64,000 nt of DNA from Sporomusaceae bacterium (GCA_018434355.1 JAHDPL010000012.1:95751-159750); one strand, 5' to 3'. Numbered from the stretch's first letter, positions 37,903-46,988 are shown. The notes: generated from the sequence alone by a model not told the origin. Numbers and translations are program-made.

Positions 37903-38773
37903 TTTCTTTTCCTCCCCAATACAGGTCCGCTGACCGAATAAGCATTGACTCCAGCATCAGCCGGGCATTTGCGTTGCGTTGCAACTGTCGACGGGTTGCT
38001 TCCGCCAGTTGAATCGCCGCGATCAGGCCAGCCGTATCCCAGCCGCCGGCAAGCGCAGGCAAATCGAGATCCCCCGCCCGACCGGCAAAGCCGGACTTGT
38101 AAACTGCCACATCACGCAACAGAACAATCCATTGTTTGATTATATCAAGAATCTGAACACTTTCCATCCCATCAAACTTTGCCACAACCGGCCAGAGCCA
38201 CTCCAGGCCCGGTTTGGCAATGTTTTGCAAAATTTCCAGGGTAAACTGCCGTTGGGCTGGATCGGTCGCAACCGGTTGGTTTAGGTCTGGTGACGGATAA
38301 AACCGGATATTCGCCACTCGCGAGCGGATTGTCGATAATAAGGCATGCGGAAACGCTGTGACCAGGACAAAAAACAGTCCAGGCGGCGGCTCTTCCAGGA
38401 TTTTCAGCAAGCAGTTTGCTGCCGGCGGTTCCATGCAATCGGCCGGTTCAATCAGACAGACGCGAAACCCGCCGCGTACCGGCGCCATGCCGGCAATCCG
38501 CTGAATTTCCCGCACCTGAGCAATACGGATCTGCGCCCCATCAGGACTGAGCAGGCAATAATCCGGATGTTCCGGCAACCGCTCAGGTTGCGTGGCCAAT
38601 AATTGCGCCGCCAGGATTTCGGCAACCAGCCGTTTGCCGATTCCTTCGGGCCCGGAAAACAGCAAAGCATGCGGCAACTTGTCCTGCCCGATCATCCGCC
38701 GGATTCGGGAAATCGCCGCCTGGTGGCCGATCACTTCATCCCAGCAAACCGGGCGTTTCAACTCGTTTTTCAT
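37874..38773 (-). CDS. holB: DNA polymerase III delta' subunit
   Basis: Clamp-loader subunit, 299 aa. AAA+ fold with ISRIRRMIGQDKLPHALLFSGPEGIGKRLVAEILA (modified Walker A) and NCLLKILEEPPPGLFFVLVTAFPHALLSTIRSR (LLKxLEEPP and the Arg sensor). The zinc module with four cysteines found in many DnaX-related proteins is absent from the region after Walker A. It overlaps yaaR by 4 bp and ricT by 29 bp, as in the tmk-yaaQ-yaaR-holB-ricT operon of B. subtilis. Confidence 0.95.
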   Translation of the reverse strand: MKNELKRPVCWDEVIGHQAAISRIRRMIGQDKLPHALLFSGPEGIGKRLVAEILAAQLLATQPERLPEHPDYCLLSPDGAQIRIAQVREIQRIAGMAPVRGGFRVCLIEPADCMEPPAANCLLKILEEPPPGLFFVLVTAFPHALLSTIRSRVANIRFYPSPDLNQPVATDPAQRQFTLEILQNIAKPGLEWLWPVVAKFDGMESVQILDIIKQWIVLLRDVAVYKSGFAGRAGDLDLPALAGGWDTAGLIAAIQLAEATRRQLQRNANARLMLESMLIRSADLYWGGKENADHRRSPV

Positions 38774-39225
38774 GTATATAAATCAACCAGCATACCGCGG
38801 ATAGAATCCATCTTTTCCAGAATTGCCAGCTGTCGCTCCTGTCCCTGTTTTACATCTTCTGTCAACGATTCCAGAGTATCATCGATTTTTTTCACCAAGG
38901 TATACGTTTTTTGCCGACCTCTCCGGTCCCAGCCGGAACCGGACTCCACGTCATACATCTGGCCGACCGCTTCGGACATGAACTTTTTCACCAGTTCACG
39001 ATACGCTTTCAGTTCACTATATGTCGGCGTTTGTCCCAGCCGTTTTCCCTGCTGTTGAATCTTGCCCAGCAATTCTTCCAACCGCTGCCGGACCTGTTGA
39101 TCTGATTCTTTGGACAGATCGACCGCAAACGTTCGCTGTGGGGAATCGATTTTCAGTCGGGGCTCCGCCTCCGGCAACGGGGACGGTGTTCGGTTCGGCG
39201 ACTTACTATTGATCCGCAACGGCAT
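38770..39225 (-). CDS. yaaR: YaaR family protein (DUF327)
   Basis: 151 aa, conserved Firmicutes protein of unknown function encoded between tmk and holB. An N-terminal low-complexity Pro/Ser-rich stretch (MPLRINSKSPNRTPSPLPEAEP) precedes the domain with VRQRLEELLGKIQQQGKRLGQTPTYSELKAYRELVKKFMSEAVGQMYDVESGSGWDRRGRQKTYTLVKKID, the family's core. It overlaps tmk by 20 bp and holB by 4 bp. yaaQ, usually beside it, is not found here. Confidence 0.88.
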   Translation of the reverse strand: MPLRINSKSPNRTPSPLPEAEPRLKIDSPQRTFAVDLSKESDQQVRQRLEELLGKIQQQGKRLGQTPTYSELKAYRELVKKFMSEAVGQMYDVESGSGWDRRGRQKTYTLVKKIDDTLESLTEDVKQGQERQLAILEKMDSIRGMLVDLYT

Positions 39226-39859
39226 GTGATCGCCCTCTTTTCATCAGAAAATCCATCACACAAGCTTTTATATCTTTCCAAACCGATTCGATATCGCGGT
39301 CTGCCTCAATCACTCTGATCCTGCCCGGTTCGCTTGCCGCCAGTTCCAGGAAACCCTGTCGGACCCGTTGGTGAAACGTTATCCCTTCACGGTCCAGCCG
39401 ATCACGATGGCCGCGTTCGGCAAGCCTCTCTGCCAATCGTTCAACTGTTCCATCAAGCAACAACGTCAAATCCGGCGTCAGTCCTTCGGCAGCAAACCGA
39501 TTAAGCCAAACCAGGTCAATTTGCGGCAACCCCCGTGCTACACCCTGATAGACAAGACTGGAGTCGGCAAACCGGTCAGAAATGACCACGGCGCCAGCGG
39601 CAAGCGCCGGTCGGATCAACTGTGCGGTATGTTGGGCCCGGGCCGCCATATAAAGCAGGGCTTCGGTCCGCGATGTCATTTCGCAATGCAGCGGATCGAG
39701 CAGCAAGCCGCGGATTTTGTCGGCAATCACCGTACCGCCCGGTTCACGGGTCTGTACCACGGAAAACCCCAGTTGTTCCAGCAGGTGGCAGAGACGCACC
39801 ATTTGCGTTGACTTGCCTGAGCCATCCGGCCCCTCTATCGTAATAAACAAACCTGTCAA
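39206..39859 (-). CDS. tmk: thymidylate kinase
   Basis: Phosphorylates dTMP to dTDP. The frame is open to 39949, inside the decarboxylase gene; a TTG at 39859, two bases past that gene's stop, gives LTGLFITIEGPDGSGKSTQMV and 217 aa, the usual size. P-loop GPDGSGKST, DR motif VISDRFADSSLVYQG, and LTLLLDGTVERLAERLAERGHRDRLD (LID region). It begins the tmk-yaaR-holB-ricT-trmN6-rsmI run. Confidence 0.95.
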   Translation of the reverse strand: MTGLFITIEGPDGSGKSTQMVRLCHLLEQLGFSVVQTREPGGTVIADKIRGLLLDPLHCEMTSRTEALLYMAARAQHTAQLIRPALAAGAVVISDRFADSSLVYQGVARGLPQIDLVWLNRFAAEGLTPDLTLLLDGTVERLAERLAERGHRDRLDREGITFHQRVRQGFLELAASEPGRIRVIEADRDIESVWKDIKACVMDFLMKRGRSHAVADQ

Positions 39860-39860
39860 A

Positions 39861-41327
39861 CTATGCCACCACTTCCACGGTTGATAACGTCGGATCCGAC
39901 GGACCCAGTATCTTGCAGCCTTGTCGTTGCAAAGCCTGACAATAGGCAATCACTTCCGCGGTAATCCGTTCTCCGGGAAACAGCAGCGGAATTCCTGGCG
40001 GATAGCTGGTTACCGTCTCGCCGGCAATCTGTCCGGCGGCGGCGGCAAACGACATCCGTCTGCGCCTGGCAAAAGTCGCGTCCCGCGGCGACAGCGCAGC
40101 AAGCGCCACGATCTCGGCAACCGGCATTGTCACGTTGGCGGCCTGTTGTCCGTTCGGCGAAATTTCTGCCGCCAACCGCGCAAGCGCTACGACCAAGCGG
40201 TCCAGCGAAGCGGCGTCGTCAGCCAGAGTGACCAAAAACAGCACATTATGGGAATCGGACAATTCCGCCTGCACTTTGCCATGTTGCCGCAACCAGCGTT
40301 CGGCGGCAGTACCGCCAATCCCCAAACCGCTGACCGTCACCGTCAGTTTCGTGGCATCCACCCCGGCAACGCCGGGCTGCCCGATGCAGTCTTCGCCAAA
40401 ACAGTAAAGTCCGTCAATTTGATTGATCCGTTGCCGGGCTTGCGTCGCCAGCGCGACCGATCGGCCGATCAGCTGCGGTCCGGCCTCAGCCATTTGCGCC
40501 ACTGCCGCTTCCAGCGAAGCCAGCAGCAGATAGTTGGGACTGCTGGACTGCACCAGTTGCAGCATCGATTCCAAACGGCCCTGGTCAATCCGTCCCAGCC
40601 GACAATGCAACAATGAGGCCTGCGACATGGCCGACAATATCTTATGACTGCTCTGCACGACCAAATCAGCCCCGACGCTAAGCGCCGGCGGCGGCAGTCC
40701 TTTTGAAAAACCCAGATGCGGCCCATGCGCTTCATCCACCAGCACCACCATGCCACATTGGTGCGCCTGTTCAGTGATCGCGGCAATTTCAGCGACTACG
40801 CCGTAATAGGTAGGATTGATCAGCAGTACTGCTTTGGCGTCGGGATGCAGCCGCATCGCCTCCGCATAGCTTGACGCCGGAACATTCATTGCGATCTGCA
40901 ACCTGGAATCCAGCGCCGGACTGACAAAAACAGGAATTGCACCGGATAATATCAGTCCGCCGATGACCGAACGATGGACATTGCGGGGCAAGATGATCTT
41001 TTCGCCCGGGCCGACCGTTGTCAGCAGCATCGCGTATATGCCGCCGGTGGTGCCGTTGACCAGATAATAGCTGGCATCGGCGCCGTACAGGGCCGCCGCC
41101 TGTTTTTGCGAATCCTGGATCGGCCCCTGTTTGTCAAACAAGTCGCCAAGCCCCGGAACGCAGGTCAGATCCAGCGAAAATGCGGCCGGTCCGATCTGTT
41201 GCCGCAAACTCTCATGCACCCCGGCGCCAAGCTTATGCCCCGGCGTATGGAATGGCGCGACGTTTTCTGCCAGATAGCGCTGCATGGCAGCCAAAAAAGG
41301 CGTGTTTGCCGCATGCTGCTTGTGCAA
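39861..41327 (-). CDS. Orn/Lys/Arg decarboxylase family protein (YaaO-like)
   Basis: PLP enzyme of the fold-type I basic amino-acid decarboxylases, 488 aa. It lacks the N-terminal wing domain of E. coli LdcI/AdiA and matches the shorter B. subtilis SpeA/YaaO group. N-terminal PFHTPGHKLGAGVHES, YLVNGTTGGIYAML, the substrate/PLP region VLVDEAHGPHLGFSKGLP and the PLP lysine in QSSHKILSAMSQASLLH. Substrate (Arg, Lys or Orn) cannot be told. It precedes tmk, as yaaO does in B. subtilis. Confidence 0.93.
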   Translation of the reverse strand: MHKQHAANTPFLAAMQRYLAENVAPFHTPGHKLGAGVHESLRQQIGPAAFSLDLTCVPGLGDLFDKQGPIQDSQKQAAALYGADASYYLVNGTTGGIYAMLLTTVGPGEKIILPRNVHRSVIGGLILSGAIPVFVSPALDSRLQIAMNVPASSYAEAMRLHPDAKAVLLINPTYYGVVAEIAAITEQAHQCGMVVLVDEAHGPHLGFSKGLPPPALSVGADLVVQSSHKILSAMSQASLLHCRLGRIDQGRLESMLQLVQSSSPNYLLLASLEAAVAQMAEAGPQLIGRSVALATQARQRINQIDGLYCFGEDCIGQPGVAGVDATKLTVTVSGLGIGGTAAERWLRQHGKVQAELSDSHNVLFLVTLADDAASLDRLVVALARLAAEISPNGQQAANVTMPVAEIVALAALSPRDATFARRRRMSFAAAAGQIAGETVTSYPPGIPLLFPGERITAEVIAYCQALQRQGCKILGPSDPTLSTVEVVA

Positions 41328-41382
41328 GCATCGGTCCCCCTTACTATTGTCTTATCATTTTATCACAAGCGGAAACTTTTCC

Positions 41383-41417
41383 ACAATAAAACAGCATCCG
41401 GCGGGGTTGCCGGATGC
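41383..41417 (-). terminator. terminator between the DUF192 gene and the decarboxylase
   Basis: On the minus strand the 9-bp stem GCATCCGGC/GCCGGATGC with an AACCCC loop runs into TGTTTTATTG. It ends the tad-DUF192 transcript 30 bp past the DUF192 stop. The 56 bases that follow before the decarboxylase ATG hold its promoter region, with no clear hexamers apart from GATAAAAT. Confidence 0.7.
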
Positions 41418-41446
41418 CAAATGGTCTTCATTATTTCAGTGTTCCC

Positions 41447-41803
41447 CTATTTTCCCTCCACATCTTCCTGTATTTCCAATACATCACCCGGTTCCGTTTG
41501 CGATGCGTCGAGTGCGCCGCAAGGCAGTTCCAGCACATATGAGGCCGGAGGGCATTTGGCGGTTTGTCCTGGTTGCAATGCCCGGATCGTCTGCAGCACA
41601 ACGTTTTCGCGACTGACAAACGCAATATCCAATGCATACCGCATACCAAACATATGGATGGCATTGCAAGGACGAATCAACAGCGCTTCACCTGTCGGCA
41701 ACCCGCGGCTGCCAAGCAGTCCTTTCAACCGCTTGAAAAATGTATCGGCTATCCGCAACCGTTCGACCAACACCATATCGCGGGTCCGGTTGATAACTTT
41801 CAT
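41447..41803 (-). CDS. DUF192 family protein
   Basis: 118 aa, function unknown. Typical family sequence: LRIADTFFKRLKGLLGSRGLPTGEALLIRPCNAIHMFGMRYALDIAFVSRENVVLQTIRALQPGQ, with the SIHMFGM-like block. No signal peptide. DUF192 genes are often found beside Tad or type IV pilus genes in Firmicutes, and here it follows tadC by 19 bp in the same direction. Confidence 0.85.
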   Translation of the reverse strand: MKVINRTRDMVLVERLRIADTFFKRLKGLLGSRGLPTGEALLIRPCNAIHMFGMRYALDIAFVSRENVVLQTIRALQPGQTAKCPPASYVLELPCGALDASQTEPGDVLEIQEDVEGK

Positions 41804-41822
41804 CGCGTTTACCCCGCCCCGC

Positions 41823-42758
41823 TCACTTGGGCCCCAACGAGCTGACCATCTGGATCAGCGCCGGGCCAAGCAGGATTACAAAAATCGTTGGGAAAATAAA
41901 CAGAACCAGCGGCAACAACATCTTGACCGGGGCTTTCATCGCCATTTCCTGCGCGCGTTGCCGACGTTTTTCCCGCATCGCCGCCGATTGAACCCTTAGT
42001 ACGTTGCCGATCCCGACTCCCAGCTGATCGGCCTGAATCAAAGAAGTCGTGAATACCGATACATCCTCCAGATTGCAACGGTTCGCCATCGCCAACAGCG
42101 CCGTTCGCCGTGGCACGCCCACCCTCATCTCATTGAGCAGGCGAGTAAATTCTTCGACCAACGCCCCTTTCATTTTCTCCGACAATTTGTGCAACGCTCC
42201 GTCAAAACCGAGTCCCGCTTCCACGCTGACAGTCAGCAGGTCGAGCACGTCCGGCAGATCGCGCACCATGCTGTGACGACGGGATTTGATCTTGCGGTTC
42301 AGCAAAAAAAACGGCAGGTAAATGCCCACCGCAAAACCATACAGCGCAAAGGCAACGATTTTGTGCACCGCCGCATCGGCAGCTGAAGCAACCAGTACAA
42401 TGACGGTCGGCAAGGCGAGACCGAGAAAAACGCACAGCAATAAAAACTCGTTAGCACCCATTCCGCCCATGCCGCCCGCTGCCAACAGCTTTTCTTCCAC
42501 CATGCGGCGAATCGCCCTTGGCGTTAATCGGGCCAGCCGCGTTGCCACCGATCCTGTCAACGGCGACAAAATTCGCTGCGAAAAAGGCGTCGCCAGTTCC
42601 TCGTCGACATCCGACCGCCGCTCCATAAGTTTGTCGAGAGCCTTCAGCCGGATTTGCGCGACGCCGGCCATCGGAGCATAGGTCGTCAGCACGACATAAA
42701 CCATGATGAACATCGTGAGAAAAGACAAGGCCGAAATCACCAGCAACATCGCTGTCAA
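41823..42758 (-). CDS. tadC: Tad-type inner-membrane platform protein TadC
   Basis: 311 aa of the type II secretion F (GspF) family. Four hydrophobic segments: an N-terminal one (LLVISALSFLTMFIMVYVVLTT), two around residues 100-145 (FLLLCVFLGLALPTVIVLVASAADA; IVAFALYGFAVGIYLPFFLL) and one at the C-terminus (MLLPLVLFIFPTIFVILLGPALI). The cytoplasmic core has VRDLPDVLDLLTVSVEAGLGFDGALHKLSEKMKGALVEEF, closer to TadC than TadB. No tadB gene is present. It starts 4 bp after the cpaF stop. Confidence 0.88.
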   Translation of the reverse strand: MTAMLLVISALSFLTMFIMVYVVLTTYAPMAGVAQIRLKALDKLMERRSDVDEELATPFSQRILSPLTGSVATRLARLTPRAIRRMVEEKLLAAGGMGGMGANEFLLLCVFLGLALPTVIVLVASAADAAVHKIVAFALYGFAVGIYLPFFLLNRKIKSRRHSMVRDLPDVLDLLTVSVEAGLGFDGALHKLSEKMKGALVEEFTRLLNEMRVGVPRRTALLAMANRCNLEDVSVFTTSLIQADQLGVGIGNVLRVQSAAMREKRRQRAQEMAMKAPVKMLLPLVLFIFPTIFVILLGPALIQMVSSLGPK

Positions 42759-42762
42759 CTCC

Positions 42763-44112
42763 TCACTTGGGCCAGAATGTTTCGTTGGGCAGATTGATTC
42801 CGTTCGCCGTCAGTTTGTCGAGGAATTTAGGCCGAATCCCGGTCGGCCTGAACCGACCGATGACTTTGCCCTGTTCGTCGCAACCGGTCTGGTCAAAGAC
42901 AAAAATGTCCTGCAACGTGATAACATCGCCTTCCATCCCTTGCACTTCAGTCAGATGGGTGATTTTTCTACTGCCATCACGCAACCGTGACTGCTGCACA
43001 ATCAAGTCGACTGCGGAAGCAATCTGTTCCCGGATCGCTCGCACCGGCAAGTCCATCCCCGCCATCAACACCATCGTTTCCAGACGGCTCAGCATATCGC
43101 GCGGCGCATTGGCGTGCCCGGTGGTAAGCGAACCGTCATGACCGGTGTTCATTGCCTGCAACATGTCCAGCGCCTCCCCGCCGCGCACCTCGCCAACCAC
43201 GATTCGATCCGGCCGCATCCGCAACGAGTTGCGTACCAGGTCCCGCATAGTCACGGCGCCTTTTCCCTCAATATTTGGCGGCCGAGTCTCCAACGTCACG
43301 ACGTGCTCCTGACGCAGCTGCAATTCGGCGGCGTCTTCAATCGTGATGATCCGGTCCTCGGCCGGAATAAAGGAAGAAAGCACGTTCAACGTCGTGGTCT
43401 TGCCTGATCCGGTACCGCCGGAAACAACGATGTTCAGTTTGCCTTCGACGCAGGCCCTGAGCAGTTCGGCCATATCTTTGGTCATCGTACCGAACCGGAT
43501 CAGATCATCGACAGTGAAAGGATCTTTGGCGAATTTACGAATCGTGATCGACGGCCCTTTTAGCGCCAACGGAGGAATCACTGCGTTGACACGCGATCCA
43601 TCCGGCAGTCTGGCGTCGACCATCGGCGAGCTTTCATCAATCCGTCGACCCAACGGCGAAACGATCTTTTCAATTACATGCATGACATGCGCATCATCGC
43701 GAAACCGGATATCAGTCAGCACCAGTTTTCCTTTGCGCTCGGCATAAACCTGATTGGGACCATTCACCATGACTTCAGACACGCTTTCATCCTTCAGCAA
43801 TGACTGAATCGGCCCGTAGCCCGTCACTTCGTCAATGATCTCCGAGATGATCCGGCCGCGTTCGGTCCGCGGCACCGGAATCGGCTCTTCTTCCATACAG
43901 GCTTCGGCGATCTGGGTTACGGCTTCCTCCAGTTGTCTTCGTTCCAAGTCGGCCATGCCCAGTTCGCCGACAATCCGTTTGTGAATCTTGCTTTTCAGCG
44001 ACTGGAAAGGGTCGGCGCGAAACGACGAAGCCGGTTTAACCCGTTCCCCCAGTTTGCCAGTCACCGCCGATTCATTTTTTTTGCGGCTTTCCAGCCGTTC
44101 GAGCAATGACAT
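42763..44112 (-). CDS. cpaF: Tad pilus assembly ATPase TadA/CpaF
   Basis: 449 aa secretion ATPase of the GspE/VirB11 superfamily. Walker A is [20 protein letters not shown], the Asp box is [13 protein letters not shown], and Walker B/His-box regions are [47 protein letters not shown]-terminal domain with [33 protein letters not shown]. It powers assembly or retraction of Flp-type pili together with TadC, here encoded 4 bp downstream. Confidence 0.95.
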   Translation of the reverse strand: MSLLERLESRKKNESAVTGKLGERVKPASSFRADPFQSLKSKIHKRIVGELGMADLERRQLEEAVTQIAEACMEEEPIPVPRTERGRIISEIIDEVTGYGPIQSLLKDESVSEVMVNGPNQVYAERKGKLVLTDIRFRDDAHVMHVIEKIVSPLGRRIDESSPMVDARLPDGSRVNAVIPPLALKGPSITIRKFAKDPFTVDDLIRFGTMTKDMAELLRACVEGKLNIVVSGGTGSGKTTTLNVLSSFIPAEDRIITIEDAAELQLRQEHVVTLETRPPNIEGKGAVTMRDLVRNSLRMRPDRIVVGEVRGGEALDMLQAMNTGHDGSLTTGHANAPRDMLSRLETMVLMAGMDLPVRAIREQIASAVDLIVQQSRLRDGSRKITHLTEVQGMEGDVITLQDIFVFDQTGCDEQGKVIGRFRPTGIRPKFLDKLTANGINLPNETFWPK

Positions 44113-44129
44113 GCACTGCAGCCCCTTTC

Positions 44130-45077
44130 CTAACGGACGAGTTGAATCGTCCGTACGCCGAAATCAATCGTAGCGTCGGCGCTGGTCTGTCCGCTGCCGA
44201 CATTCAGATCTTTGAGAAATTTCCCTTTGGCATAATACGTTTTGCCATAACTGCCTTTATAGACCGTTTCCAAGAAAAAACCGACAAAGCCGATAATCTT
44301 CATCGGCGTCCCCGACGGAGTTGTCCGCGGCAGCATCGCTTCCACCACCGGAATCAGCATCACTCGCGGTTGTCCGCCTTCCGCCTTTGTATAATCGGAA
44401 TTGGCATCGCGCATCGTCCGGTCAAAAAACGCATCGACCGACTCCTTGCCGCCGCTGGACGGACCGAGATACTTTACCGAATCGCCCACTTTGAACGTTT
44501 TTTGGTAACCGTATTTCAGATATTTGATATAGGTGGCAAAATCGGTGTTTTCTATCCCTACGTTCATATAGTCGAATTCATACTGCCCATATGGTTTGTT
44601 GGGGTCCGGAATCCGCATTGTAAAGGTGTTGACATGGTCAAACACCTGGGTTTTCGGAATGACAAAAGGAACAATCCAGGGCACGCTGGCTGCCACGCTG
44701 ACCTGCGCCTTTGATTTTTCCGCAACCAACGAGGAATTCTTGGCAAAAATATTCGCCAGATAGAGCGGCACCACTCGCTTGATGTCCACTTCCAGGCTGC
44801 GATTGTCAGCTGCCACCGTCACAGTCACCTGATCACCCGGCTTGCCGTTACGGCTCGCATAGTCCTGGGCAACCGCTTCCGCCTGTCCAGGTTTCTTGGG
44901 CAATTCCTGCGCTCCGGCCAAGGCAGCGGCATCGGCTGCCGCCGACAGTTCCGTCTTGCTTTTGTAAAGCATCCCGATGTCAATCGCCAATGCGCCAAAA
45001 CCAAGCATGGCCGGCAACACCACCGCCGCCAGCAAAAGAACCGCGCCTCTTTGACTGCACAAAATTTTTTTCAGCAT
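44130..45077 (-). CDS. TadG-like pseudopilin/adhesin-associated protein
   Basis: 315 aa. The N-terminus CSQRGAVLLLAAVVLPAMLGFGALAIDIGMLYKSKTELSAAADAAALAGAQEL is the TadG/Flp-pilus anchor helix (TadE-like), followed by an exported domain of ~260 residues without a recognised von Willebrand fold. It follows tadE by 13 bp and precedes cpaF by 17 bp. Probably a minor pilin-like or secreted component of the Tad apparatus. Confidence 0.82.
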   Translation of the reverse strand: MLKKILCSQRGAVLLLAAVVLPAMLGFGALAIDIGMLYKSKTELSAAADAAALAGAQELPKKPGQAEAVAQDYASRNGKPGDQVTVTVAADNRSLEVDIKRVVPLYLANIFAKNSSLVAEKSKAQVSVAASVPWIVPFVIPKTQVFDHVNTFTMRIPDPNKPYGQYEFDYMNVGIENTDFATYIKYLKYGYQKTFKVGDSVKYLGPSSGGKESVDAFFDRTMRDANSDYTKAEGGQPRVMLIPVVEAMLPRTTPSGTPMKIIGFVGFFLETVYKGSYGKTYYAKGKFLKDLNVGSGQTSADATIDFGVRTIQLVR

Positions 45078-45090
45078 TTTAGCCCACCCA

Positions 45091-45489
45091 TTATTCGACT
45101 CGCATGATCGTTGTTCCCGTCACAGGAAACGGATTTTGCGGAAAGGCCTGCGCAATCAGCGGCGCCCGGATTGTCACGGGGTTTGTCACCTGGACACTGA
45201 CGGTCTGCCCTTTGACCCTGGTGGCTGGAGTGATGGTCGTCGTAAGCTGTCCAGTATTGATGCTGGCTGCCGAACTATTTACGATCGTTCGTGTTTCGGC
45301 ATCAGTCCCGCCCAGGGCTGCGACACGCGCGCCTTCGCGCGAGGCGGCCGTCACCACCAGATACTGATGAAAAACCAGGCCAAACTCCATGATGCCCAAC
45401 AATATCAATATGAAAACCGGCAGGATCAAAGCAAATTCGACGATTGCCTGGCCGCGTTTCTTTTTCAGGATGGCACGGATTGTACGCAT
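45091..45489 (-). CDS. tadE: TadE-family pseudopilin
   Basis: 132 aa. KKRGQAIVEFALILPVFILILLGIMEFGLVFHQYLVVTAASREGARVAALGG is the defining TadE anchor, with a Gly before the processing site and Glu a few residues later (QAIVEFAL), as in prepilins. The rest is a small beta-rich domain. Strong AGGAGG precedes the ATG. It is the first gene of the preserved tad segment, 138 bp downstream of the IS256-family element; no flp prepilin, cpaB, secretin or prepilin peptidase gene is in the window. Confidence 0.88.
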   Translation of the reverse strand: MRTIRAILKKKRGQAIVEFALILPVFILILLGIMEFGLVFHQYLVVTAASREGARVAALGGTDAETRTIVNSSAASINTGQLTTTITPATRVKGQTVSVQVTNPVTIRAPLIAQAFPQNPFPVTGTTIMRVE

Positions 45490-45616
45490 TGCTTTTCCTC
45501 CTCGGCAGAATTCGACAGTGGCTCAGGTTCATTGTAACACTTCCTGCTCCGGTTGTTTATCCTGCCGCGGTCTTAAATTTTGCTGGGCAATCAGTCCCAT
45601 TTTTTTAGGCAAATGG

Positions 45617-45626
45617 TCCCGCTCTA
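45617..45626. repeat. left target-site duplication of the IS256-family element
   Basis: TCCCGCTCTA at this place is repeated exactly at 46979-46988, on the other side of the element. IS256-family elements typically duplicate 8-9 bp; the 9-bp core CCCGCTCTA fits. Confidence 0.8.
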
Positions 45627-46978
45627 GGTAGTGTCAAGAATTTTGCGCACATTTGTGGATGGGGTCCCGCGTGGGTCTCAGCCGGCGTCTGCCACGGTTT
45701 CGAGTTGATCCTCTTGCAGTAACGCCATGTTCAAGTAGCGTTTCATTCCCCAGTTTGTTGTGGCGATATGCCGGAGCCTAGCACCCACCAGCATCAAGGC
45801 GGATTTTCCATCCGGAAAACTTCCTACCACTCGGGTGCGGCGCCGGATTTCCCGCATGATTCTCTCAAGACCGTTATTGGTCCGGATTTTGATCCAGTGT
45901 TCCCGTGGAAAGTTCATGTACGCAAGGGTATCTTCGATGCCTTTTTCAATTCGGCTGGCTGCCTCCGGCAATTTCATCGCCTTGAGTTTTTCAATCACCA
46001 GTTTGGCTTTCTCCCGGGCGCTTGCCAGGTCTTCCTGCGCATGAATCGCCTTTAGCATGGCAGCGACCTCTTTGCCTTTGGAAAGCGGCGTTACGGAGAA
46101 GATATTGCGATAGAAGTGAACGACGCAGCGCTGAAACTTAGCTTCCGGAAAAACTTCACCAAGGGCTTCGACGAATCCCAGGCAGCGATCGCCGACACTG
46201 AGTTTCATCCCGGATAATCCGCGTTCTTTTAAACTCCGCAGAAAACTTAACCAGCTTTCTTTGTCTTCCCGCCCGCCTTCGCAGCAACCAATGATTTCGC
46301 GGTATCCGTCTTCATCCACCGCCAACGCCACCAGAATGGCCACATTGTCGTAAGAACCGCCCCAACAGCGTTTGAGATAGATGCCGTCAAAGTAGACGTA
46401 GGGATAGGTGGTTTTCAAAGGACGGTTTCGCCACTCTTCGATGTGACCGTAGACTTTCTTGTTCATTTCGCTGATGGTTCCGGCAGAAACTTTACTGCCC
46501 CAGAGAACTTCGGTAATATCTTCAATCCGGCGGACGGATACGCCCGCCAGATACATTTCGATCAAGGCTTCCTCGATGCTGCTTTCGCGACGTTTATACC
46601 GCTCGATGATGGCTGTTTCAAACGGGAGATGACGCAGTTTGGGAATCTGCAAGGTCACTTCACCTGCCTTGGTGGTGAGTTTTCTCTTGTAATGACCAGC
46701 CCGGGTATCCTTTCTTGCCGCCGTTCTTTCATATTTGCCAGCGTTGGTTAGTTGATCGGCTTCGGCATCGAGCATCTTGTTCAGCGTTTCTTCCACGCTT
46801 GCCCGGACCAGTTCTCCCAATTGGTTCTTCAAGGTTTGTTCATTGAGAGTTATAATAGTATCAGTCACGGATGTTCATCTCCTTCGTGTTGTTGTTTTGG
46901 CTAGCACCTTCAACATACACGGGAGACCCCATCCGTGACAACTCTTTTTTCAAATGTGCGCAACTTTAGGATACGTTA
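45627..46978 (-). mobile_element. IS256-family insertion sequence, complete
   Basis: 1,352 bp, the expected IS256 size. Inverted ends share TTGCGCACATTTG exactly (45643-45655 and its complement at 46950-46962), with GTGTC and GTATC outermost. TSDs lie on both sides. It carries one intact transposase gene in minus orientation. It landed in the gap between the chemotaxis gene's terminator and tadE. Confidence 0.9.
45678..46868 (-). CDS. IS256-family (mutator-type) transposase
   Basis: 396 aa DDE transposase. Mutator signature: YVYFDGIYLKRCWGGSYDNVAILVALAVDEDGYREIIGC (first Asp), KLSVGDRCLGFVEALGEVFPEAKFQRCVVHFYRNIFS (second Asp and conserved Cys/His) and the Glu region NNGLERIMREIRRRTRVVGSFPDGKSALMLVGARLRH. 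N-terminal EVTLQIPKLRHLPFETAIIERYKRRESSIEEALIEMYLAGVSVRRIEDI is the HTH region. No frameshift or stop; probably active. Confidence 0.95.
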   Translation of the reverse strand: MTDTIITLNEQTLKNQLGELVRASVEETLNKMLDAEADQLTNAGKYERTAARKDTRAGHYKRKLTTKAGEVTLQIPKLRHLPFETAIIERYKRRESSIEEALIEMYLAGVSVRRIEDITEVLWGSKVSAGTISEMNKKVYGHIEEWRNRPLKTTYPYVYFDGIYLKRCWGGSYDNVAILVALAVDEDGYREIIGCCEGGREDKESWLSFLRSLKERGLSGMKLSVGDRCLGFVEALGEVFPEAKFQRCVVHFYRNIFSVTPLSKGKEVAAMLKAIHAQEDLASAREKAKLVIEKLKAMKLPEAASRIEKGIEDTLAYMNFPREHWIKIRTNNGLERIMREIRRRTRVVGSFPDGKSALMLVGARLRHIATTNWGMKRYLNMALLQEDQLETVADAG

Positions 46979-46988
46979 TCCCGCTCTA
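46979..46988. repeat. right target-site duplication of the IS256-family element
   Basis: TCCCGCTCTA, exact copy of 45617-45626. Removing the element and one copy rejoins the original intergenic sequence. Confidence 0.8.

Noticed and set aside
45302..45532. 76-codon frame overlapping the tadE start on the minus strand
   Set aside because: Out of frame with tadE, which has AGGAGG and a full TadE anchor; no homologous features in the overlapping frame.
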